From Chrysaora quinquecirrha (lineage: Eukaryota; Cnidaria; Scyphozoa; Semaeostomeae; Pelagiidae), in contig JACTAT010000013.1 of the NCBI GenBank assembly GCA_014526335.1, positions 75,901 to 139,900 on the forward strand: DNA of 64,000 bases. Direction: 5' to 3'. A program made the position numbers and the translations under genes. Every line of letters begins with the position of its first letter. Within the stretch, counting starts at the first letter, position 1. Positions 55,851 through 64,000 of this stretch are shown piece after piece. The notes beneath the pieces are model-generated. The model saw only the letters and a list, made by a program, of their open reading frames with translations. It searched no databases and was not told the origin of the DNA.

Positions 55851-58800
55851 ATGTGGGTAGATTCATCCCAATTCGTTCTTTATGCATTGTGCTGCATGGT
55901 ATTGCTCGTGGCTGCAGGTAAGATCGTATGCAGCTAGTTTATCCAGGTCTCAAAATGTGATTGTGATCAATCGGGTTTTATGATTGTGTTGTAATAACTT
56001 CTAGCTGAGCTTGATTAATCTTTGCAAGCAAGCCCGAATCAGCAGTTGCTTCGTTCATTTGCTTGATTAATTTGATTGATTTTTGATAAATGTAAGAAAG
56101 CCTCCTCTCTAAATCCGAAACCCAGAATCCAAGTCCTTTAATGCCTGCTACCGAGAAACGAGCAAGCAAGCAGTCTTTATTTGTTAATGCTGGTCGGGGT
56201 CCTTGCAGTTTGTGCCCCCAGTTAATATTCTAAAACGAATTCCCTGAGTAGTCATTTACCACCCTTGGAATGGTGGAGAGATGAGCTAAATGTAAGCCTG
56301 TGGAAAATGATACCAACGAGTTTCAAAAGCAAGACCTTCCTTGCAAGTGTGACATTTTGGATACCGCATTTTGTGCAAACGATGGGCTTTTACTTTCCTA
56401 TAATTTTATATAGGTCCTACCCTGGGTATATAGGTCCTTGATAAAGCTTGAATCTGCTGGAAACCATTTCAGATCTGACTAGTTCTTCTACTTATTAATT
56501 TCTTGTTTCTTTGTTCTAGTTGATCGTCCAGAAACCCACGAAATTCGACTTCTGAGCCACATATTTGAAAATCACGATAATCAAGTCAGGCCAGTATTCA
56601 ACCGGACAGATGTTGTCAATGTTGAGTTCAGTTTGAGTTTGATTCAAATTGTCAATGTGGTAAGTTTGCAAAACAATCTAATTTTTTATCTGTTTGGCTT
56701 TTTTGGTGAAAGGAAAAGTATATAGGCTGCAAGTTTGGCATATGAAATATGTTGGCATTTCCAGTCTTAGGCTTGGCAAACATTCTTCAAAGCATACAAG
56801 AGACACAGACATTAACAAAGCAGTAGCACAGGCACAGGCATTCTTCGATGCACATGAGAGGCACAGGCATTTCTCATGTATTAAACAGAGCAGTGGAGAA
56901 GCATAGGCATCGGACGGGCATTTTTCAAAGCACATGAGAGGCAAAAGGATTGCTCAGGCATTAAACAATAGCAGAATAGAGGCATAGGCATTTGATGGGC
57001 ATTCTTTAAAGCACATGAGTGGCACAGTCATTGCTCAGGCATTCAAAAAAGCAGTAAAGAAGAAATAGGCATGGGACAGGCATTTTTTAAGGCACACGAG
57101 AGGCACAGACATTGCTCAGACATTAAACAAAGCAGTAGAGAAGCATAGGTATTAGACAGGCATTCATTGATGCGCAGGAGAGGCACAGGCATTTCTCAGG
57201 TATTAAGAAGAGCAGCAAAGGCGTAAGACAGGCATTCTCAAAAGCAATGAAAGGCAGATGTATTGCACATGTGTAAAACAAAGCAGTAGAAAATTTAAGA
57301 CATTGGACAGGCATTCTTCGAAGCACAGGAGAGGCACAATCATTGCTCAGGCATTAAACAATAGCAGTAGAGAAGCATAGGCATTGGACGGGCATTCTTC
57401 AAAGCACAAAAGAGGCACAAGCATTGCTCAGGCATTAAACAATAGCAGTAGAGAAGCATAGGCATTGGACGGGCATTCTTCAAAGCACAAAAGAGGCACA
57501 AGCATTGCTCAAGCATTGAACAATAGCAGTAGAGAAGCATAGGCATTGGACGGGCATTCTTCAAAGCACAATGAGGCACAAGCATTGCTCATGCATTAAA
57601 CAATAGCAGTAGAGAAGCAAAGGCATTGGACGGGCATTCTTCAAAGCACAGGAGAGGCACAAGCATTGCTCAGGCATTAAACAATAGCAGTAGAGAAGCA
57701 TAGGCATTGGACGGACATTCTTCAAAGCACAAAAGAGGCACAAGCATTGCTCAGGCATTAAACAATAGCAGTAGAGAAGCATAGGCATTGGATGGGCATT
57801 CTTCAAAGCACAGGAGAGGCATAGGCATTGCTCAGGCATTAAACAATAGCAGTAGAGAAGCATAGGCATTGGATGGGCATTCTTCAAAGCACAGGAGAGG
57901 CATAGGCATTGCTCAGGCATTAAATTATAGCAGTAGATAAGCATAGGTATTAGACAGGCATTCATTGATGTACAGGGGAGGCACAGGCATTGCGCTGGCA
58001 GTAAACAATTGCTGCAGAGAAGCATAGGCATCGGACGGGCATTCTTCACTGCACATGAGAAGCACAGGCAACACTCAAACGTTAAACAAGTGTTTATTTT
58101 GTTAGCTGTTGTTTCATTTTGTCGATGTTATTTTTTCAGGAAGATTTTGTTTTTTAAATGACCAATTGAAATTGAAATCAAATCCCCCTTTTCAGAACAG
58201 CAAATCTCAGCTTCTTTCGACCAGTGTTTGGATTCGACAAGTGAGTTTTTCTTTACAGTTTTCTATCATGAGGTTTATCATTTGGTTAGTCTATTAATCT
58301 GAGTGAAGCCACTCCTGATTTTAAGGTTGATTCTTTGGTTTGGACTTCATACTATTTCATTTAAGATTATTTCAATGGGAATTACCAGTTGTTCGTGTTC
58401 AGTAAAACAATGCCGGTCTAACAGATGTCAGAATAGTGTTGCTTGCAATCTACGCGATTTACATACCGTATTTCCTCGATTAAGCGCCCGGATACTTATC
58501 TAAAAATCCGTCTCAAAGAGGAGCAATTAATTAAAAATTAACAACTAAGCTAACGTTTTTTACGAGAAAATAAGTTTTGCAGCAACTATTTTAAAGTGAG
58601 TATTGATTCCTCAAACCGAGAGCTTGCACATACACTATTAAAGGGGTATCAGGGAACCGTCTGATAGGCTGCTTAATCCAAAGGGGTTGTCCATTCGAGG
58701 AGGTATGATAAATTGCTGCAACTTCTGTTTAAAATACGTCATTTCAGTTATACTCAAGATGTTATACATTCACTATGCATGGGTTTTGGGTTCGAGGAAC

Positions 58801-61277
58801 TCATTCTGAATGAAGTTTCAGTTTCATTATATTACCAATCAATATCAAATACAGTTTTACGGAGATACTCTACATTACAACATTCATTACATTACTAATA
58901 TTACATAGCATTACAAGGATACACTACATTTCATGAATACATACGTTACTTAAAACTCACAATACTTTACATGACCATAATTAACATGGATTGATTAAGG
59001 AGGAGCTCTCTAAATAGATAAACTAATCGAGAGAGAGCCCCCCCCCCCCCATAGAAAGGAAGAAACTAAAATAGTTAATTAAAATCAGTGATAACCAGAA
59101 GCAGTTAAAAGTCTCGGTCAGAAGAACTTTGGCCAATGTTGGGTGAAATTTTGGTTACGTTTGGTTGTGGCTTAACGGATAGTTTTGAACTAAACATTAC
59201 TCTGTAATTTACATCATTGAAGGGGAAATTGAAAGAAGCTAAGTTTTGGTCAAAGATCTAGCGAGAAAATTTGTTTGAATCTATTTGCTTTAAAGGATAT
59301 TTCCATAGAAGGAACAATGCTTTTTTCTTTCTTTTATTTTAGACATGGAAAAATCCGTTTCTTTCTTGGAATCCTAAGGATTATGGTGGAATCGATGTTA
59401 TCAATGTTGATCCTAGCAAAGTCTGGATTCCAGATATTATTTTGTATAACAAGTAAGTTGGATCATGAGATAAAACTGCGAATTTTTCGAGTATTTTTAC
59501 TGTTCCTATTTGTTCAGGACCTTCAGGATTATTACTATCTATTTTATAAGCATTCTTGCTTTTTGTATTGGAAGAGAGAGAAAATTATATTGTGGAAGGA
59601 AGGCAAAAGCAAGGCAGCTGCACGTGAGTTCAGGATGCTTGCAAGTAGCAGAAGTTTTAGTTTCTGGAAATTTCCCCACATCTGTTTTCTAACCTGTCCA
59701 AATTAAATAGATTGAAGTCACCTTCATTAGCCTTTCTCCTTTCCTTTACGGAAGCTCGTATATATAGGCTTTCCCAACATTATCCCCTGAAAAAGAAAAG
59801 TAAAAGACATGGCAAGAGAGAAAGCAGTTATGCAAGATGACGGAGTTAGATTGAGAGATATTTCGAATCATTTGAAGTTATACACAATGTGCATGTTGTG
59901 TCAGCCTAGTTCTGGGGTGATCCGCAACGATACACTGAGAGAGTTTGAGGTTTTAATGGTCTTGCTCTTCTATGAGCGGCTTCTGTATCAGTGGCAGTAG
60001 AAGAGAGATAGGGGCGAGACACAGTGCCTCTAAGTATGGGAGATCAGTGAGACAAGTTTTTGTCAATGGGAATGTCGTTGCTAGAGCTCTACAACCTATT
60101 TTGAAACAGTATCAACCTAAATCTTTTATTAAATGCTTTTTTTAGCGCTGATGATACTTATGGAGGAGGAACAGAGAAATACAAAACCAAAGTTATCGTC
60201 AAAGCTGATGGAACAAACAGCTGGTTTTCGCCAGCCTCCTTTACAAGTACATGCAAAATCAACGTCAAATTATTTCCCTTCGATTGGCAAACATGCATCA
60301 TGAAATTCGGCTCCTGGACCTACGGAGGAGATCGCCTCACTATGACGTCTGAGAAAAAGGTCGCTGATACGTCAAAGTATATCACCAACGGAGAATGGGA
60401 TCTAATCGTAATGCGTGCGCAACTCAATAAAATGAAGTACAACTGCTGCAAATATTATTTCTATGATGTCACATTTTATTTGACGATCAAACGGAAGCCT
60501 TTGTACTACATATTCAACCTAATTGTTCCCTGTGCACTTATAGCGACGTTGACATTGATAAAGTTTTTCCTGCCACCAGAGTCGGGAGAAAAAATCGGCC
60601 TAGGCATAACTGTCTTGCTTGCAATGACCGTATTTCTACTGATTGTCGCAGATAGTTTACCATCAACCTCAGAACATATTCCCTTATTAGGAAGTTATTT
60701 CATCGCTATCATGTTTGATACTGCTCTGTCATTGGTTGCTTCGTGTGTCATTCTCAATTTCTTTCATCGAAATCCGTCAATGTCACCAATGCCGAAATGG
60801 GTGCGTAAATACATCCTTGGCTATTTAGGCTGGATTTTATGCTTTCCTGACCATAAGAAATATCTCGAAAGGAAAATACGACGATTATCATCACCGAAAG
60901 TCTCTAAATATTTCACTTCAAATGGCGGACCAGATTGCGAATTAACTTCGATAGAAATGGAGCGATTAGCGACTGCTTCGAATCATAACGATTTCGCTGA
61001 TGCGACAAGCCGCTCAGAAAGTTTCGAGACTTTTATGGATCCCGTTTCGTATAAAGTATTAGAAGGAATCGGAACATTAGCTGATAGTGTACGAAGGGAA
61101 GAAGAAGAAGAATTCCTGAGAGATGAATGGCGAAGAGCAGCACTCATATTAGATCGATTTTTTTTCTATTTATTCTTAATAACAACAATTGTTACTGCCG
61201 CTGCGTTGTTTCTACAAGATCAGGTTATTCGAGACGGACCTCCAGATAATGTTAAATTTGGCTACAAAGGGCATTAG
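55851..61277 (+). CDS. Nicotinic acetylcholine receptor subunit, alpha type
   Basis: Five exons with agreeing phases: 55851-55917, 56520-56659, 58196-58240, 59343-59452 and 60146-61277; 497 residues. Exon 1 is a signal peptide (MWVDSSQFVLYALCCMVLLV). The ligand-binding domain has loop D VWIRQTW, loop A VWIPDIILYN, the Cys-loop from CKIN to WQTC with 13 residues between cysteines, loop B SWTYGGDRL, and loop C KYNCCKYYF with the vicinal cysteines that define alpha subunits. M1 starts YIFNLIVPCALIA. M2 is preceded by GEKIG (the Glu of cation channels), followed by LLAMTVFLLIVADSLP. The M3-M4 loop is moderate and M4 ends near the C-terminus. It should form cation-selective pentameric channels. 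The second intron holds an 81-bp minisatellite. Confidence 0.95.
56160..56345 (-). mobile_element. SINE copy in nicotinic receptor intron 1
   Basis: AGCAAGCAAGCAGTCTTTAT at one end (the - strand tail) and the family body AGCCTGTGGAAAATGATACC. The same tail occurs at about 3805 in TERF2IP. Confidence 0.6.
56745..58080 (+). repeat. 81-bp minisatellite in nicotinic receptor intron 2
   Basis: Regular 81-bp copies from about 57340 to 58080 (unit includes AGCAGTAGAGAAGCATAGGC, ATTGGACGGGCATTCTTC, GCACAAGCATTGCTCAGGCA), more degenerate before that. Because 81 is a multiple of three, a Cys/Leu-rich - strand frame stays open through several copies; I regard it as non-coding. Confidence 0.92.
58440..58530. 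mobile_element. Fragment of a dispersed CCGTATTTCCTCGATTAAGC element
   Basis: Similar words occur at about 800-860 (ATATTTTTTCGATTGTAAGC) and about 10298-10330 (CCGTATTTTCTTGAATCAAC), each followed by GCCGCCC- or GCGCCC-like sequence. Probably ends of one non-autonomous transposon family. Confidence 0.45.
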
Positions 61278-62104
61278 ATTTTCTGTCTTCTTAAAATACG
61301 TCTGCAAGGGCAAGCATCAAAAGATTTCATTTTGCTGGAAATTAAAGATGACAACTGCCAGTAGACCTTTCGACGGAACCTATTTGGCTTCCATTCTGCA
61401 ACAGACTACTCTTAGCCGAGGAAAAGACGATAGTACAAACGTTTTTAATATACTGTACTACTGTTATTTTGACAAGAACTGTTGTTAATTCGCCGTTAAA
61501 ACTAAAGTGTAATTGTTTTATCTTAGTTATAGATTTTCGCTGATGATAAGTTAGATGATTTTCGTTCGAATTTTCAGACTGAATGTTAGTTGCAGATTTA
61601 GAAAGATTATAGAACTCTTGGAGAATTACACTGCTGCCTTTTTAATATTCAAAGAACCTTTTCCAAGCAATTCGGACGAAATGCTAAGGGCTAAAATTGG
61701 TTGAAAAAAGCCAGTTTGATAAGCCAACCCGCGAAAAATCCTATGCAAACGCGCAGAGATTTGATGCTTTTCAGCAACAACAGCAATAGCAACAATACGC
61801 AAGTTTTTCATATCGAGGCTATTTAAAAATGATGCGCTCCACGCATGTTTTTTCAAATTTACAAGCTTCATTTCAGAGTTGAGTGACCGTAGATTATTTT
61901 GCGACTAACTCACCCTTGTTTACATATAAAAATTTATATTCATCTTATACGTTTGGTTGAAGAAACAAAGAGTTTTATTCAGACAAGTTAGGAGTTGACG
62001 ACGATAAAGAAACAGGGATCAGCATCAAAACAATTCTTGTAGAGCAACCAGCAATTAGGCCTAGCTTTTTTGCATGATCGTTTGCCCTTCTTCCAGAAAT
62101 AACA
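61278..62104. other. Interval between the nicotinic receptor and UTP18
   Basis: 0.8 kb; 3' flank of the receptor gene and promoter side of UTP18. No exon, RNA gene or repeat was recognised. Confidence 0.4.
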
Positions 62105-63298
62105 ATGGATTCTTCAGTTGAACAGTTGTTTTTCATAGATACAAAACAGCAACCAGAAGAAGACTTTGGCTTTCCTGGTGAATCGAAATCTCAACTTGAA
62201 ACAGGTTTAGAAGAAATAGAAGATGAAGATCAAAATCGTGTTGTTTTGGGTGAAGATGAAGAAGAGGCTGAACTTGAAAGATTAGTTTTTGGAGCAAATC
62301 CAGAAACTATCTTCTCGGAAAGTAAACTTGATGATGAGTCAAAAGATGACGATACAAGTTTTGTAAATAAAGAAGATCAACACAAAAAGTCTTTAGGCTT
62401 GGTAAATGTTGTATTTGGAAAAAGTTTAGAAAAGGGTTGTCAAGCTTTCTATCGGAATGTAAAATCTTTGTGGTGCACAGACAGGGTCTCCTCTGTGATA
62501 TTAGGAGAAACAATAGTCTCTATTGTTCTTCTATTGTTATTGTCTATGCCTTAGGGCAGCTTAGGGGATCCAGTCTGAGTCTTTTGATTTTTGCCCAACC
62601 TTAGCCAAATCATCCTTTCCCCAAACCCCAGTCTGTGGAGTATGGCAGTTCCCGACAAGATCTCGTGTGTGCAGAAGCACTTTTCCATTGTCCTTTTCCA
62701 TTGTTCTATTGTTATCCCTGTGTGCACACGCCACACTATTCATTTTGGCCAAACCTCTTATGGTTAACCTAAAAGGAGGATTCGCTTGTAAACAATGCAT
62801 GGCAGCACTCTAGTTATGATCAAATTTTGTTTTGTTGATGCAACTTTCTATACAATTGCCCAATCTGGTTGCCATAGCAATAACAAATGAGGAGCTTTAT
62901 CATCTATGGATACTCTTTTTGCAAATAATGAGTCTAGTCAGCGGATAGAAAGTGGATAGGTAGTGGATAGAAATTCCAGCCCTTTAATAATTCAATCTGA
63001 ACTTTTTATTACAGGATGCAGTATACCATTCAATATCGTCTGGAAAACGAAAACCAGCATGGGTTGATGAAGATGACAAAAGCATTAAGTAAAGAATAAC
63101 ATTTCTTATTCAAAATAATTGCTAACAAGAATAGCTTGATGCTTTCAATGGCAATGCCTTATACAGTATAATAATGTTATTTTTATGATCAATTTTTAGT
63201 GTTGATATAAAGTATAACAAAAGATTGCGAAAACTCAGAACCACAGAAGAAGATGAATCAGTCGATGGATCTGATTATCAAAATAGATTACGATCACA
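62105..63298 (+). CDS. UTP18: UTP18 (U3 snoRNP / SSU processome WD40 protein), first three exons
   Basis: Exons 62105-62401, 63015-63088 and 63200-63298, with agreeing phases; the remaining exons with the WD40 propeller lie beyond the window. The N-terminus is acidic, then EEAELERLVFGANPETIF, the LVFG motif typical of UTP18. It continues PAWVDEDDKSI and KRLRKLRTTEEDES, then DYQNRLRSQ, which match the conserved segment before the propeller. UTP18 recruits Mtr4/exosome to pre-rRNA through a short acidic/arch-interacting motif in this region. The exon 1 donor is taken as GTAAAT at 62402, because an open frame that continues past it has no family similarity and the next exon starts in phase 0. 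Confidence 0.85.
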
Positions 63299-64000
63299 GT
63301 AAGTTATTTGTGAATTATAATTGGAATAGCTAGGACTATGATTTCTATGTGCAAGAAAGAGTGAGAGGTTTGCTTTGCAAGATAAAGTTTTATATGGTTG
63401 CAGGCTCAAATCTTTGCTTATAGGCTCTCATCATTGCCATCCCAGATCTATACGAAAGTACCCAAGGAGCTTAGTAAGTTTGTACTGAGAGGCTAACGAG
63501 TGAGTAGATTTACATTAGAGTTGAAAGGAAATCTCAAATAGGTTGCTTACATAGCCCATTACATAAATAGATACAATACAGTACATCCTTGATTATCCAA
63601 AACCTTGATTATCCGTACCTCAATTTTCCGAAACGCAAAATTTCTTAACCCTTTTGTTTCATCCAAATTAATTTCAGATTAACCAAATGTAAGCCCCACT
63701 ACTTTGAATCTTTGTCCAACATAATTACTGCACTCTTTAAGCCATTATATTATACCATTTATCTTTCGTTTTATCAGATTTTAACTTTTACAGAAACAAT
63801 AACATTTTTCTGGTTATAATGTAGCGATTTTGCGTCGAAATGTTTATACTAATGTCTTCTGCAATGCATTTGAGCAATCCTCAAGTACCTATGGTAGGTA
63901 ACAATAAACTTGAAAAGAAGGTTAGCAAGTGAAATGTTTGTCCCAATTATCCGAATTTTTGGCTTATCCGAGCGACCCTCCGTAAAATTGAGTTCAGCTT
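63299..64000. other. UTP18 intron with Tigger/pogo-like fragment
   Basis: No further UTP18 exon was recognised. At about 63580 CAGTACATCCTTGATTATCC resembles a pogo/Tigger terminal repeat. More TTATCCGA words occur at about 63948-63970. The element is incomplete or rearranged. Confidence 0.4.

Noticed and set aside
57340..58049. Cys/Leu-rich repeat protein on the - strand
   Set aside because: Explained by an 81-bp minisatellite in a receptor intron; stays open only because the unit is a multiple of three. Kept only as a low-interest finding.

Overview
This is a gene-bearing stretch of an invertebrate animal genome, most likely a cnidarian (sea anemone or coral type). The supports are short GT-AG introns of about 0.1-1.5 kb, AT-rich intergenic DNA, orthologues of conserved animal genes, single-exon rhodopsin-class GPCRs of a divergent type, and many short transposable elements and satellites. 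The cnidarian placement is an inference. Exon coordinates below come from matching conserved protein families and checking that every splice phase is compatible.

Layout on the + strand unless noted: the 3' part of YIPF5 (527-2472); TERF2IP/RAP1 (3735-10049, first exon not found); a cysteine-rich, probably GPI-anchored protein (12293-12742, last exon); a 1161-residue coiled-coil protein of unknown family (13770-18810) whose only intron is a 1.4 kb CTAA satellite; AMDHD2, the N-acetylglucosamine-6-phosphate deacetylase, on the - strand (23534-19293, 8 exons, complete); SPATA5/AFG2A, an AAA+ ATPase divergent from AMDHD2 (23796-45966); a nicotinic acetylcholine receptor alpha-type subunit (55851-61277, 5 exons, complete); and the first three exons of UTP18 (62105-63298, running off the window).

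The SPATA5 gene is the most unusual part. Its 13.9 kb central intron carries three intronless GPCR genes in antisense (29292-34948) and a Ty3/Gypsy LTR retrotransposon (36619-41627). I cannot find the exon that should encode Walker B of the first AAA+ domain in this interval, and the following exon lacks one base. Either the gene is broken here or the assembly is faulty.

The retrotransposon has identical 127-bp LTRs. It shows signs of Tf1-like self-priming: the predicted first 13 nt of its RNA are exactly complementary to the primer-binding position. It also has an in-frame gag UGA-CUAG stop typical of readthrough, and two single-base frame breaks in pol. Identical LTRs beside frame breaks, together with the one-base loss in SPATA5, suggest under-called bases in the assembly.

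The rest is rich in small elements. These include tRNA-derived SINEs, TTAA-flanked MITEs, a cluster of four related MITEs around the last SPATA5 exon, hAT-like MITEs, foldback elements, a 61-bp-arm hairpin, and several minisatellites (32, 48, 20 and 81 bp units) in introns and intergenic DNA. The genes do not form an obvious pathway; they are ordinary neighbours covering Golgi trafficking, telomere/NF-kB biology, amino-sugar metabolism, ribosome biogenesis (SPATA5 and UTP18) and neurotransmission.
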